A DNA stretch of 64,000 nt from Bacteroidota bacterium (GTDB lineage: Bacteria; Bacteroidota; Bacteroidia; Palsa-948): contig JACRAM010000125.1 in NCBI GenBank assembly GCA_016213405.1, forward strand, positions 1 to 64,000, read 5' to 3'. Both the position numbers and the translations under genes were made by a program. The notes under the pieces were generated by a model. It did not search any database, had not been told where the DNA came from, and worked only from the letters and a program-made list of their open reading frames with translations. Numbering within the stretch: the stretch's first letter is position 1; each line of letters starts with the position of its first letter. Shown piece by piece: positions 16,565-27,865 of the stretch.

Positions 16565-17446
16565 ATGGAAAGAATAGACGTACAAAAAACTTACAAGATT
16601 TATATCGGAGGGCAATTCCCCAGAACCGAAAGCGGAAGATTTTATCCTCTGAAAAATAAAAAAGGTGAATTGCTTGCGAATATTTGTCTGTCATCAAAAA
16701 AAGATTTTCGTAATGCAGTTGTTTCCTCTCGCGGAGCGTTTGCAGGTTGGAGTTCTCGAAATGCTTTCAACCGCTCGCAGATTTTGTACCGAATAGGTGA
16801 AATGCTAGAAGGAAGAAAATCACAATTCATTTCCGAAATAATTTTGCAGGGAGGAAACAAAAAAGACGCAGAGAAAGAAGTTTCGCTTTCCATTGACAGA
16901 TTGGTTTATTATTCCGGCTGGTGTGATAAATATTCCCAGATTTTCTCTTCGGTTAATCCTGTTTCATCTTCACATTTTAATTTTTCTGTTCCCGAGCCGA
17001 CCGGAGTTGTTTCAATCATCGCTCCGGAAGAAAATTCTTTAATCGGCTTAGTTTCTGTAATTGCTCCTGTAATCGCAAGCGGAAATGCTTGTATTGTTCT
17101 TGCTTCAGAAACAAAACCTCTTTGCGCTGTTTCGCTTGCTGAAGTTTTGAATTCTTCGGATGTTCCGGCAGGAGTTGTAAATATTCTTACGGGAAAATCC
17201 TCCGAACTTCTTCAAGATTTTTCTTCGCACATGGACGTGAACTCAATTATCTATTGTAGAAAAAATCTTGATGAAATAAAAAAAGCACAGGAAAATTCAT
17301 CTCTGAATGTGAAACGTTGCTTCATCCGAAATCAAAACTGGATGAGCGAATCTTCACAGAATCCATATTTCATTCTCGATACAACAGAAATAAAAACCAC
17401 CTGGCACCCGATAGAAAATATCGGCAGTGCAAAAGCTGGTTATTAA
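16565..17446 (+). CDS. Truncated, catalytically deficient aldehyde dehydrogenase homologue
   Basis: 293 residues, about 60 percent of a normal aldehyde dehydrogenase. The N-terminal cofactor-binding half is recognisable (YIGGQFPRTESGRFYPL, RSQILYRIGEMLEGRK, VYYSGWCDKYSQIF, EPTGVVSIIAPEENSLIGLV, AGVVNILTG). The LELGGK general base, the catalytic Cys segment and the EEIFGPV region are absent. The frame is clean and ends in a specific tail rather than a frameshift scar. The arrangement of a full domain followed by a degenerate one resembles ALDH16 proteins, where both are fused, so this may be a split structural partner. Enzymatic activity is unlikely. Confidence 0.8.
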   Translation: MERIDVQKTYKIYIGGQFPRTESGRFYPLKNKKGELLANICLSSKKDFRNAVVSSRGAFAGWSSRNAFNRSQILYRIGEMLEGRKSQFISEIILQGGNKKDAEKEVSLSIDRLVYYSGWCDKYSQIFSSVNPVSSSHFNFSVPEPTGVVSIIAPEENSLIGLVSVIAPVIASGNACIVLASETKPLCAVSLAEVLNSSDVPAGVVNILTGKSSELLQDFSSHMDVNSIIYCRKNLDEIKKAQENSSLNVKRCFIRNQNWMSESSQNPYFILDTTEIKTTWHPIENIGSAKAGY

Positions 17447-17455
17447 TTAAACACT

Positions 17456-18544
17456 ATGTCAAAAACTGCACTCATCACAGGAATAACAGGACAAGACGGA
17501 GCGTATCTTGCAGATCTTCTTTTGAAAAAAGGATATACCGTTCACGGCATCAAGCGCAGAAGTTCGCTCTTCAACACGCAGCGTGTTGACCATTTGTATG
17601 AAGATGTACACGAGAAGGGGGTGAAATTTTTTATGCATTATGGCGATTTAACTGACAGCACGAACCTCATTCGAGTAGTGCAGGAAACACAACCGGATGA
17701 AATTTATAATCTCGCAGCTCAGTCACACGTACGTGTTTCATTTGAAACACCAGAGTACACTGCGAACGCTGATGCTATAGGAGCGCTTCGCCTTCTGGAA
17801 GCAATTCGTATTTTGAAATTAGAAAAAAAAACTAAATTCTACCAGGCATCCACTTCAGAACTTTATGGTAACGTTTTAGAAATTCCGCAGAAGGAAACAA
17901 CCCCTTTCAACCCGAGAAGTCCGTATGGCGCTGCTAAAGCATACGCATTCTATATCACAAAAAATTATCGTGAAGCATATGGTATGTTCGCCTGCAATGG
18001 CATTCTTTTTAACCACGAAAGTCCTGTTCGTGGAGAAACTTTTGTAACCAGAAAAATTACTCGTGCGGCAGCAAAAATTTCTCTCGGGCTTCAGAAAAAA
18101 CTTTTCTTAGGAAATTTAGATGCCAAGCGTGACTGGGGACACGCGAAAGATTACGTAGACGGCATGTATTTGATGCTCCAGTATAAAGAAGCTGAAGATT
18201 TTGTCCTGGCAACCGGCAAAAAAATATCTGTAAGAAAATTTGCTGAGATGGCTTTTGCTGAAACAGGAATAAAAATTGCATGGAAAGGGAAAGGAGAGAA
18301 CGAAAAAGGAATAGATGTTTCATCGGGGAAAATAATCATAGAAATTGACAAAAAATATTTCCGTCCTGCTGAGGTGGATTTGCTTGTTGGCGATGCATCC
18401 AAAGCAAAAAAACTACTCGGCTGGAAACCAAAATATACTGTCGAGGATTTGGTGAAAGAAATGGCAGCAAGTGATTTAAAACTTTTTGAAAGGGATAAAT
18501 ACCTGATGCAAGGCGGACATAAAATTATGAGCCAGAATGAATGA
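17456..18544 (+). CDS. gmd: GDP-mannose 4,6-dehydratase
   Basis: 362 residues. Family signatures are [63 protein letters not shown], the YxxxK pair in [32 protein letters not shown] and [18 protein letters not shown]. It converts GDP-mannose to GDP-4-keto-6-deoxymannose. The stop overlaps the start of fcl by 4 bp, so the two steps to GDP-L-fucose are coupled. The product feeds surface polysaccharide or glycoprotein synthesis along with neighbouring wecA-like and dehydratase genes. Confidence 0.95.
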   Translation: MSKTALITGITGQDGAYLADLLLKKGYTVHGIKRRSSLFNTQRVDHLYEDVHEKGVKFFMHYGDLTDSTNLIRVVQETQPDEIYNLAAQSHVRVSFETPEYTANADAIGALRLLEAIRILKLEKKTKFYQASTSELYGNVLEIPQKETTPFNPRSPYGAAKAYAFYITKNYREAYGMFACNGILFNHESPVRGETFVTRKITRAAAKISLGLQKKLFLGNLDAKRDWGHAKDYVDGMYLMLQYKEAEDFVLATGKKISVRKFAEMAFAETGIKIAWKGKGENEKGIDVSSGKIIIEIDKKYFRPAEVDLLVGDASKAKKLLGWKPKYTVEDLVKEMAASDLKLFERDKYLMQGGHKIMSQNE

Positions 18545-19470
18545 TGGAAAAAAATTCAATAATATATGTAGCAGGTCATCGCGGAATGGTTGGCTCCGCC
18601 ATTGTAAGAAAACTTCATAAGGAAGGATTTAAAAACATTGTCCAGCGCACATCAAAAGAACTTAACCTCTGCAATCAGCAGGCGGTTAAAGATTTTTTCT
18701 CATCTGAAAAACCGGAATATGTTTTCCTTGCGGCCGCACGTGTTGGAGGAATTCACGCTAATAATTCCTTCCGTGCGGAATTTATTTATAGCAATCTAAT
18801 GGTTCAGAGCAATGTGATTCATTCTGCATACGAAAATAAAACGAAAAAACTTTTGTTCCTCGGCTCATCCTGCATTTATCCGAAACTTGCTCCCCAGCCG
18901 CTGAAAGAAGAATATTTACTGACCGGCACTTTGGAAGAAACTAATGAGCCTTACGCGATTGCAAAAATTGCCGGCATTAAAATGTGCGATGCTTACCGCG
19001 CGCAGTATGGATGCAATTTTATTTCAGTGATGCCTACCAATCTTTTCGGGCCGAACGATAATTATGATTTGAATACTTCGCATGTGCTTCCTGCCCAGCT
19101 CAGAAAATTTCATGAAGCTAAAAAAAATAGCAAACCGTATGTGGAACTATGGGGAACAGGAATACCGAAAAGAGAATTTCTGCATGTTGATGATTGCGCA
19201 GAAGCCTGCTTATTTCTTATGGAAAAATACAACGATGCAGGACAAATCAATGTAGGAATGGGCGAGGACATTTCCATTATAGACCTGGCTCGGCTCATAA
19301 ACAAAATAACAGTATATAAAGGAGAAATGAAATTCGATTCTTCAAAACCCGATGGCACTCCACGTAAACTCATGGATGTTTCAAAAATCCATGCTCTCGG
19401 CTGGAAACACAAAATTGGCTTGGAAGAAGGAATAAGAAAAGTGTATGAGGAAGTGAAAACACAATTCTAA
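18541..19470 (+). CDS. fcl: GDP-L-fucose synthase
   Basis: 309 residues. Signatures are [52 protein letters not shown] (catalytic Ser), [17 protein letters not shown] (YxxxK), [25 protein letters not shown] and [17 protein letters not shown]. It epimerises and reduces GDP-4-keto-6-deoxymannose to GDP-L-fucose. The gene starts ATGATG within the end of gmd. A CATTGCGAGCGAAGCGAAGC-type dispersed repeat begins 4 bp after its stop. Confidence 0.95.
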   Translation: MMEKNSIIYVAGHRGMVGSAIVRKLHKEGFKNIVQRTSKELNLCNQQAVKDFFSSEKPEYVFLAAARVGGIHANNSFRAEFIYSNLMVQSNVIHSAYENKTKKLLFLGSSCIYPKLAPQPLKEEYLLTGTLEETNEPYAIAKIAGIKMCDAYRAQYGCNFISVMPTNLFGPNDNYDLNTSHVLPAQLRKFHEAKKNSKPYVELWGTGIPKREFLHVDDCAEACLFLMEKYNDAGQINVGMGEDISIIDLARLINKITVYKGEMKFDSSKPDGTPRKLMDVSKIHALGWKHKIGLEEGIRKVYEEVKTQF

Positions 19471-19473
19471 TCG

Positions 19474-19500
19474 TCATTGCGAGCGAAGCGAAGCAATCTC
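19474..19500. repeat. Dispersed CATTGCGAGCGAAGCGAAGC-type repeat
   Basis: A short sequence of a type found repeatedly in intergenic regions of many bacterial genomes. It lies between fcl and the RemB-like gene and accounts for an artefactual upstream start of the latter. Confidence 0.6.
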
Positions 19501-19506
19501 ACAGAA

Positions 19507-21207
19507 ATGAAAGTCTCAAGTTCCAAGTTCCAAGTTTCAAGTTTCAAGAATTTTATCCTGCTTCCTACTTGCTATTTGCTACTTGCTGCTTCTCTTCAAG
19601 CCCAGCAAAAAAATCTGCCGCTGAATAGGGAATGGTCTTTAAAGCCCGAAAGATATTTTATTAAATATGACTCTCTCTCCCTTTCAAGCTTTAAACCTGT
19701 TATAGAATCGCAAGGAACTACTATGGATAAATACTATTTTTATAATAATTATGTTCGAGAATCTCCCTATAGAATTACTCATAAATTGTTGAGAAGAAAA
19801 TTAACGGATGAAAATCTAATAATCATCCATGATAGCACTAACAAATTCCATCTCGCCATTGACCCTCTCTTTAATTTTGAATTCGGAAAAGATTATGCAG
19901 ATTCATCAAAATCATTTTACAAGAACACCCGTGGAGTTTTAGTGAGAGGAGACATCGGCACAAAATTTTCTTTTGAAACCTCTTTCCTTGAAAACCAGGC
20001 GACATTTGTAAAATACATAGATGATTATATCAAAAACACCAACAATCTTTTTTCCAACTCAACAAATTATCCTTACAACGCAATTCCGGGACAAGGGCGG
20101 GCAAAATCATTTAAGAAAACAGGATATGATTTCGGATTTTCATCCGGCTATATTTCCTATTCTCCAAGCAAACATTTTAATTTTCAACTCGGTCATGGAA
20201 AACATTTCGTGGGTGATGGTTACCGCTCGCTTTTGCTGAGTGACAATGCCTTCAATTACCCGTTTCTTCGAATAACTTCTTCTTTCGGAAAATTTCAGTA
20301 TACAAATCTTTATACATCATTTATGAATCTTACTGACGGAGGTGTAAAAACTCCACCCGGCACAGAAAGATTATTTCAGAAAAAATCCGGTGCCTTTCAG
20401 TTCCTCAGCTGGAATGCGAGCAAAAGAATTCAGTTGGGTCTGTTTCAGGGAATGATATGGAAAGCTTCTGATTCAAAAAACCTTCAGCAACTGGATATGT
20501 TTTTCTTCAACCCTGTGATTGGAGTCAGTGCTGTAAAATTTGGTTTTGGCAGTACAAATAATGTTTTGCTTGGTATGACCGGAAAACTAAAAATCACCAA
20601 CTCGTTCCTGATATACGGTCAATTCATGATGGATGATTATGATAAAGATTTTTTCGGAGGTGGCTCGATCCATAACAAACATGGATTTCAAGCAGGAATA
20701 AAGTATTTTGATTTTCTCCGCCTGAAAAATCTGCATCTGCAGTTAGAATATAATGAAACCCACCCTTATTCCTATGCACATAAAAAGCCAGCACAGAGCT
20801 ATACTCACTACAACCAGCCTCTTGCCCACCCGCTTGGCGCAAATTTTAGCGAAGCCATCGGATTCATAAATTACCGGGTGGGAAATTTTTTTGCTGAAGT
20901 GAAATCCAGTTTCGCAATAATTGGAAAAGATTCTTTGGGAAAAAATTACGGAAATACTGTTTTTAATTCGGATAACGATGCGGTTTACGGAATTAATTCA
21001 AATGAACATTCATGGCTTCGGGGAATCAAAACAATTTTAACTCACAACAATTTTCATATCGGATATCTCATAAATCCAAGCACAAACCTTAATGTTGTAA
21101 TTGGCGCGAGTTTGCGAAATGAAAAAAACAGTTACACTTCTTCAAAAACTGAATTTTTTTATGTAGGAATCCGCACGTCATTAAACAATATTTATTACGA
21201 CTTTTAG
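19507..21207 (+). CDS. RemB/Wzi-like outer-membrane beta-barrel protein
   Basis: 566 residues from ATG 19507; an upstream TTG at 19477 lies in a dispersed repeat and is rejected. The signal peptide (ILLPTCYLLLAASLQAQ) is preceded by a CAAGTTCC-repeat-derived stretch KVSSSKFQVSSFKN. The body shows alternating aromatic strands typical of outer-membrane barrels, with GYISYSPSKHFNFQLGHGKHFVGDGYRSLLLSD, YNQPLAHPLGANFSEAIGFINYR and a C-terminal strand ending YYDF. Such proteins are annotated as capsule-assembly Wzi family or gliding protein RemB. The polysaccharide neighbours fit a surface-glycan role. A paralogue lies at 22528-24132. Confidence 0.82.
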   Translation: MKVSSSKFQVSSFKNFILLPTCYLLLAASLQAQQKNLPLNREWSLKPERYFIKYDSLSLSSFKPVIESQGTTMDKYYFYNNYVRESPYRITHKLLRRKLTDENLIIIHDSTNKFHLAIDPLFNFEFGKDYADSSKSFYKNTRGVLVRGDIGTKFSFETSFLENQATFVKYIDDYIKNTNNLFSNSTNYPYNAIPGQGRAKSFKKTGYDFGFSSGYISYSPSKHFNFQLGHGKHFVGDGYRSLLLSDNAFNYPFLRITSSFGKFQYTNLYTSFMNLTDGGVKTPPGTERLFQKKSGAFQFLSWNASKRIQLGLFQGMIWKASDSKNLQQLDMFFFNPVIGVSAVKFGFGSTNNVLLGMTGKLKITNSFLIYGQFMMDDYDKDFFGGGSIHNKHGFQAGIKYFDFLRLKNLHLQLEYNETHPYSYAHKKPAQSYTHYNQPLAHPLGANFSEAIGFINYRVGNFFAEVKSSFAIIGKDSLGKNYGNTVFNSDNDAVYGINSNEHSWLRGIKTILTHNNFHIGYLINPSTNLNVVIGASLRNEKNSYTSSKTEFFYVGIRTSLNNIYYDF

Positions 21208-21268
21208 CATTAATTACGCAAATTTCAACTAATTGAAATCTCATTGTAACCTTTGGAGACATTTTCCG

Positions 21269-21276
21269 TAAATTTG
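21269..21276 (+). promoter_or_regulatory. Possible Bacteroidota -7 promoter box TAAATTTG
   Basis: An exact TAnnTTTG match 15 bp upstream of ATG 21292, with an ATTG 22 bp further upstream. Confidence 0.4.
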
Positions 21277-21291
21277 TCCAAGATTCAGTAA

Positions 21292-22494
21292 ATGGAACTT
21301 CTTCTTCTTACATTTATCACTGCTTTTGGTGTGGTGTTGCTTTCAACACCATCGCTCATCAAAGTTGCCATTCTTAAGCGGCTGTTTGATGAACCGAGTG
21401 AAGAAAGAAAACTCCACAAGCGGGTAATTCCAACCATTGGAGGCGTGATTATTTTCGCGGGAACATTTTTTTCTTTTGTTCTTTGGTTTCCTTCCGATAA
21501 TCTGCTCGACATTGATGTAGGCAGTTCTACTTACCTGAGGAATGCACTCGCGCTGGAAGTCACCAAATCCGCTCTCAACGATTTCAAATATATTCTCGCT
21601 ACAGTTTTTGTTTTGTTTTTTGTCGGAGTGAAAGATGACATCATCGGAACTTCCCCGATAAAAAGATTAGCCGCACATGTGCTCGTTGCATTGATGATTG
21701 TGCTCATGGCAGACATTCGCATCAAAAGCATGTATGGAATTTTTTCCGTGGATGAAATTCCTTTCTGGTCGAGCATATTCATTTCTCTTTTCGCCATTAT
21801 CGTTATTATCAATGCCGTCAATTTCATAGACGGAATTGACGGGCTTGCAGCCGGAATCGGATTCATCGCCTCCATGATTTTCGGAATTTGGTTTTATATG
21901 GCGCATGACATTGTAATGTCTCTTCTTTCATTTTCTCTTGCTGGATCCTTGTTTGCTTTTTTGTTCTTTAATTTTTCTCCCGCACATATTTTCATGGGTG
22001 ATTCGGGTTCCACTACCATTGGTCTGATGCTTTCTGTACTCGCTATCAAAGCAATTGGAACTCCAAATGCAGACGTAAGCGACTCTATTATTGGAGAAAT
22101 TCACCGTCCTGTTTTTGTCATGGCGGTTCTCTCCTACCCGCTTATTGATACGCTGCGGATTTTTGTCTACAGAACCGTTAAAGGCGTTTCTCCTTTTGAA
22201 GCCGATAAAAATCATATTCATCACGCGTTGCTTGATTCCGGAATGAGCCACCGTATGATTTCTCTTTCTCTTTACGGTGCAAATTTACTCATCATCACTC
22301 TTGCCGTTCTGTTAAGGGGAATGACTCCAACCACTTTATTTATCGTAATTTTTTTCTCAGCTGTGGCATTAGCTCAGGTTCCGTTTATGCTAAAAAAGAA
22401 AAACCACGCTAAATTAAATGGCGATAACGCAAACGGTCACGGAAAAGTTAGCGATGAAGCAAAGAAAAAATTATTTCACGAAGAAGATTTTTAG
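21292..22494 (+). CDS. Undecaprenyl-phosphate sugar-1-phosphate transferase (MraY/WecA family)
   Basis: 400 residues, about 10-11 membrane helices. Family motifs are VGVKDDIIGTSPIKRLAAH (DD pair), NAVNFIDGIDGLAAGIG, FMGDSGSTTIGLML and the WecA-type carbohydrate-recognition loop EADKNHIHHALLDSG. Members transfer GlcNAc-1-P or a related sugar phosphate from UDP-sugar to undecaprenyl phosphate, starting glycan synthesis at the inner membrane. It sits between two RemB/Wzi-like genes and near gmd-fcl. The C-terminal tail is Asn/Lys-rich and cytoplasmic. Confidence 0.9.
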   Translation: MELLLLTFITAFGVVLLSTPSLIKVAILKRLFDEPSEERKLHKRVIPTIGGVIIFAGTFFSFVLWFPSDNLLDIDVGSSTYLRNALALEVTKSALNDFKYILATVFVLFFVGVKDDIIGTSPIKRLAAHVLVALMIVLMADIRIKSMYGIFSVDEIPFWSSIFISLFAIIVIINAVNFIDGIDGLAAGIGFIASMIFGIWFYMAHDIVMSLLSFSLAGSLFAFLFFNFSPAHIFMGDSGSTTIGLMLSVLAIKAIGTPNADVSDSIIGEIHRPVFVMAVLSYPLIDTLRIFVYRTVKGVSPFEADKNHIHHALLDSGMSHRMISLSLYGANLLIITLAVLLRGMTPTTLFIVIFFSAVALAQVPFMLKKKNHAKLNGDNANGHGKVSDEAKKKLFHEEDF

Positions 22495-22527
22495 GTTACC
22501 AATAACTAATCTTTACGAATTTTACGA

Positions 22528-24132
<1,605 letters not shown>

Positions 24133-24187
24133 AATCCTCTTTTCTACAGTGTCAAGTTTAGTATATTCGCCCTGCTAAAAAAAAATT

Positions 24188-25090
24188 GTGTTAAGCAAAT
24201 CCTCGCAAACCATTTCTAAACAAATTACCATTCCGGGGAAAGTCGCGGATTACGCCATGTTCCTCAAACTGCGCCTCGCAAGTCTGGTAGTTTTTTCTGC
24301 CGTGCTTGGATTCATGATTATATCAAAAGGAAATATTGATTGGGTGAAAGCCGCCTGGCTTACGCTTGCCGGATTTCTTGTAACAGGTTCCGCAAACGGT
24401 TTCAACCAGATTATTGAAAGAGAGTATGACAAAATAATGAATCGCACCATGATGCGTCCGCTTCCGCAAGAAAGAATGAGCATGCCGGAAGCAATTCTTC
24501 TCGCATCAGTTTTAGCAGTCACAGGGCTTATCATTCTCTGGTTTTTTCTGAACCCTCTCAGTTCTCTTCTCAGCGCTTTATCCATAGCTCTTTATGTTCT
24601 CGCTTACACACCTCTGAAAAGAAAAACCGCTTTTGCTGTTATGGCGGGTGCGTTCCCTGGCGCGTTTCCTCCTTTGCTCGGTGCCATTGCCGCCACCCAA
24701 AATTTCGGGCATGTTCCGTATTTCGGATTGCTTCTCTTTGCCATTCAATTTATGTGGCAGTTTCCGCACTTCTGGGCAATCGCCTGGGTGATGGATGATG
24801 ATTATAAAAAAGCGGGCTTTCGTTTGCTTCCTTCGGGAGAAAGAAACAAAGCAAGTGCCTTTCAGATTGTGGTGTACACGCTTTTTCTTTTGCTCATGAG
24901 CATGGTTCCTGTTTTCTTCGGAATGACGCATACTGTTATTTCTCCGCTTATCATCATTGTTTCCGGACTTTTATTTTTTTATCAGGCAGTGAAATTATAT
25001 CGCGAATGTTCTGTTAAAACTGCACGCGAAGTAATGTTTGGTTCGTTCGCCTATTTACCAATAGTTCAGCTTGCTATATTATTAGGATAA
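24188..25090 (+). CDS. ctaB: Protoheme IX farnesyltransferase (heme O synthase), copy 1
   Basis: 300 residues, GTG start. UbiA-type prenyltransferase with the aspartate motifs NGFNQIIEREYDKIMNRTMMRP and WVMDDDYKKAGFRLLP, and about nine membrane helices. It farnesylates heme b to heme O for heme-copper oxidases. First gene of a set ctaB, two subunit III-type genes and a subunit IV gene. A second ctaB lies at 33953-34846. A TATATTCG box (one mismatch to TAnnTTTG) lies about 18 bp upstream. Confidence 0.93.
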   Translation: MLSKSSQTISKQITIPGKVADYAMFLKLRLASLVVFSAVLGFMIISKGNIDWVKAAWLTLAGFLVTGSANGFNQIIEREYDKIMNRTMMRPLPQERMSMPEAILLASVLAVTGLIILWFFLNPLSSLLSALSIALYVLAYTPLKRKTAFAVMAGAFPGAFPPLLGAIAATQNFGHVPYFGLLLFAIQFMWQFPHFWAIAWVMDDDYKKAGFRLLPSGERNKASAFQIVVYTLFLLLMSMVPVFFGMTHTVISPLIIIVSGLLFFYQAVKLYRECSVKTAREVMFGSFAYLPIVQLAILLG

Positions 25091-25094
25091 AAGT

Positions 25095-25673
25095 ATGAAT
25101 ATTTCCGCTGAAGAAAAACAATCCATCAAAAACAAATCAGCCAAGCCCATGCTTTGGCTTGCCATGGTTTCCATGTGCATGATTTTTGGCGGGCTCACCA
25201 GTGCCTATGTGGTGCGAAGCGGAGATCCGGGGTGGTTGTCATTTGAACTTCCTCAACTATTTTTTGTAAGCACGGCAGTAATTATCGCCAGCAGTTTCAC
25301 GCTATTGTTCGCCTATCGGTCAGCACAAAAAGATAATTTTTCAGGAGTGAAGATTGGTACGATGCTTACACTTTTTCTGGGAATCACTTTTATCGTTTGC
25401 CAATTTTTGGCGTATGATGCGTTGGTCAAGCAAGGAATTTTTTTAGGAGGGAACAAAAGCAATCCGGCCGGCTCTTTCCTCTATGTTATTTCAGGCGCTC
25501 ACCTGGCGCATTTTGCAGGCGGAATCGTCATGTTAATAGTTGTTTGCATTAAATCTTTCAACGGATTTTATCATTCAAAAAATTTATTAGGTTTGCAACT
25601 CTGTTCAATTTTCTGGCACTTTCTTGATTTGCTTTGGGTATATTTATTTTTGTTTATGCACTTCACGCACTAA
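25095..25673 (+). CDS. Heme-copper oxidase subunit III family protein (coxP/coxO-like)
   Basis: 192 residues, five or more membrane helices. Subunit III hallmarks are MIFGGLTSAYVVR near the first helix, a central YVISGAHLAHFAGGIV with conserved His/Ala pattern, and IFWHFLDLLWVYLF at the end. It starts 4 bp after ctaB and is shorter than classical subunit III (about 260 residues), as usual for split Bacteroidota versions. It pairs with the next gene. Confidence 0.88.
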   Translation: MNISAEEKQSIKNKSAKPMLWLAMVSMCMIFGGLTSAYVVRSGDPGWLSFELPQLFFVSTAVIIASSFTLLFAYRSAQKDNFSGVKIGTMLTLFLGITFIVCQFLAYDALVKQGIFLGGNKSNPAGSFLYVISGAHLAHFAGGIVMLIVVCIKSFNGFYHSKNLLGLQLCSIFWHFLDLLWVYLFLFMHFTH

Positions 25674-25701
25674 CGTTAAACTTTAGATTTTAAACTTATA
25701 T

Positions 25702-26421
25702 ATGTCTTCACACACAGCAGCAAAACCGCAAGGATGGGGAGGAGGAACCTCACCGCTGGGAATCAGTACCGGAAAAATGTTCATGTGGTTCTTCCTTATT
25801 TCTGATGCGCTCACCTTTTCAGGACTTCTTGTTGCGCTCGGATTTTTTCGCCACAAATTTGCCGATGTGTGGCCCGTGTCAACCGAGGTATTCACCCACT
25901 TTCCAGGCACACATGCCCATTTGCCTCTGGTCTATGTAGGCTGGATGACCTTCGACCTTATTTTAAGTTCCGTCACCATGGTTCTTGCCGTTGAAGCAGG
26001 CCATCGCTGCGATAAGAAAGCAGTATTATTATGGATGGGACTTACTATCCTTGGCGGTGCAATATTCCTTGGCTCACAGGTGTGGGAGTGGTGGGTTTTC
26101 ATCGAAGGTTCTGAAACAGGCGCCATGAGAACGATGTTTGTTGACGGGCAATGGGTGCAACAGGTTTTTCACGGAGCCAATCTTCAGTACAATGAATATT
26201 CTGTTACACCCCACTACGCAAATTTCTTTTTTGGAATAACGGGCTTTCATGGTTTCCACGTTTTCAGCGGAGTGGTCATCAACATCATTACATTCCTCAT
26301 GGCATACAGAGGAGTTTTTGAAAGAAGAGGTCATTACGAATGGATTGAAAAAGTCGGACTATACTGGCACTTTGTAGACTTAGTTTGGGTATTCGTATTT
26401 ACTTTCTTCTATTTACTGTAA
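25702..26421 (+). CDS. Heme-copper oxidase subunit III family protein
   Basis: 239 residues. An N-terminal KMFMWFFLISDALTFSGLL segment, a periplasmic loop (VWPVSTEVFTHFPGTHAHLP), then helices ending ITGFHGFHVFSGVVINI and VGLYWHFVDLVWVFVFTFFYL, the characteristic subunit III C-terminus. It probably forms part of the oxidase with subunits I and II encoded elsewhere or at 29818-32197. Same set as the preceding gene. Confidence 0.9.
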   Translation: MSSHTAAKPQGWGGGTSPLGISTGKMFMWFFLISDALTFSGLLVALGFFRHKFADVWPVSTEVFTHFPGTHAHLPLVYVGWMTFDLILSSVTMVLAVEAGHRCDKKAVLLWMGLTILGGAIFLGSQVWEWWVFIEGSETGAMRTMFVDGQWVQQVFHGANLQYNEYSVTPHYANFFFGITGFHGFHVFSGVVINIITFLMAYRGVFERRGHYEWIEKVGLYWHFVDLVWVFVFTFFYLL

Positions 26422-26454
26422 TCTGTATTAATAATCAAAGTAATCATTTTATTT

Positions 26455-26880
26455 ATGGAATTTCAAGACAACTTTCCCAACTACGAATTTCTCGCACAGC
26501 ACAACAACGAAGCGGGAGTAGGTGTAAGAAAAAACCTGATGAAAGTATTCTGGCTTCTGCTCGTGGTCACGCTCATCGAACTCACCATCGGCTGGTTCTG
26601 GCATGACATTCACAATTCATTGCACGTTTCCAAAACATACCTCATCATCTTCTTTGTTATGTTCACGCTCGTTAAAGCAGGATATATTGTAATGGCGTTC
26701 ATGCACCTTGGTGATGAAAACAAATGGATGCGATGGATAGTGCTCGCACCTTACTGTTTTTTCATTGTATACCTTATCTATATGACTGCTGTTACTGAAG
26801 GCAGTTACTCAAAAGGTTTCCGCAACCCCATTGACCCTGTTTCTAAAACGCAGACCGAAATTCCTTCCCATCACGAATAA
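26455..26880 (+). CDS. Cytochrome c oxidase subunit IV family (caa3-type)
   Basis: 141 residues with three hydrophobic segments (VFWLLLVVTLIELTIGWFW, YLIIFFVMFTLVKAGYIVMAFMHLG, IVLAPYCFFIVYLIYMT). The layout, including the VKAGYIVMAFMHL motif, matches the small subunit IV of bacterial caa3/bo3 oxidases, thought to stabilise the complex. Last gene of the first oxidase set; a convergent Crp/Fnr gene follows. Confidence 0.85.
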   Translation: MEFQDNFPNYEFLAQHNNEAGVGVRKNLMKVFWLLLVVTLIELTIGWFWHDIHNSLHVSKTYLIIFFVMFTLVKAGYIVMAFMHLGDENKWMRWIVLAPYCFFIVYLIYMTAVTEGSYSKGFRNPIDPVSKTQTEIPSHHE

Positions 26881-26953
26881 TAGTTTCAGGTTTCAGGTTG
26901 TTCACCTTTCAATTGTTCAATAGGAGGTTAAATAAAAAAAATATGAATCTTCT

Positions 26954-27679
26954 TCAACTTGATGCTTGCTGAGAATCAGAAGATGAAATCTCTTCCAGTT
27001 TTTTCTTGTCAAGAATTTTTATTCTTCTTCCTTGCACTTCAATGATGCCTTCTTTTTCAAAAACAGTGAGTGTGCGGCTTACGCTGGAAGCTGTCATTCC
27101 GGCAAGCGCGGCAAGATCATCTCTTCTCAACAATGTGTGAATGCTGACTTCATCGTTTTTGTTCACGCCATATAAATTGCAATACTCAAGAAGAGCTTCA
27201 GCAAGGCGGGCATCCAGATTTTTTTGAGTGAGCGATATTATTTTGTTCTGCATTCTGGACAGTTCTTCTGCGAAATACAGATTGATGCGAGAAGCAAATG
27301 CATTGTTTCCGCCAAGCACTTTGAAAAAATCATTTTGGTCAATGACACAAACTGCCGAATCCTCCAGTGCAACTGCGTTTGTTTCATATCTTTTATGGGT
27401 AAGCAGCTCTGTGAACCCGATAAAATCAACGGGCTTCTTTAATTCCACAATCAGTTCTTTACCGTCATCATGACTTCGCTTCGTAATCTTTGCTTTGCCT
27501 TTGCTGAGGCAGAGCAATCCATGCGGTAAAAGTCCTTCTTTATAAATGGTTTCTCCTGCATGATAAGATACTACCGTTCGTTTTTCCTCAAGTAATGCCA
27601 ATTCATTGTCATTCAGCCCTTCAAGAAGAGATAAACATTTTTTTCCGCAGGTAACGCAATTACTTCCCCCTTTGTTCAC
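26954..27679 (-). CDS. Crp/Fnr family transcription regulator with N-terminal cysteine cluster
   Basis: 241 residues, GTG start. A cyclic-nucleotide-binding-like barrel (about 20-140) is followed by a Crp-type helix-turn-helix with RRDDLAALAGMTASSVSRTLTVFEKEG (about 185-215). The N-terminus carries CVTCGKKC (Cys 8, 11 and 15), with further Cys in GLLCLSKG and SAVCVID. This could hold an FNR-like iron-sulfur cluster, which is inference. Placed between two cytochrome oxidase gene sets, it is a good candidate to control them by oxygen or redox state. Confidence 0.88.
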   Translation of the reverse strand: MNKGGSNCVTCGKKCLSLLEGLNDNELALLEEKRTVVSYHAGETIYKEGLLPHGLLCLSKGKAKITKRSHDDGKELIVELKKPVDFIGFTELLTHKRYETNAVALEDSAVCVIDQNDFFKVLGGNNAFASRINLYFAEELSRMQNKIISLTQKNLDARLAEALLEYCNLYGVNKNDEVSIHTLLRRDDLAALAGMTASSVSRTLTVFEKEGIIEVQGRRIKILDKKKLEEISSSDSQQASS

Positions 27680-27865
27680 TATAAATAAATTATTTATGAC
27701 AAAAGTATTGCCTGTCGGCAGAATAAATTATGATATGAAACATATTTTTTTATGATTCAAGTCATTGCTCAGAAACAAGAACATACTTTTCTTTACATAA
27801 AATTTGATGAAGCGCAGAAAAATTTCTGACCAATAACAAAAATAAATACTAATATCTTTAAAAGT

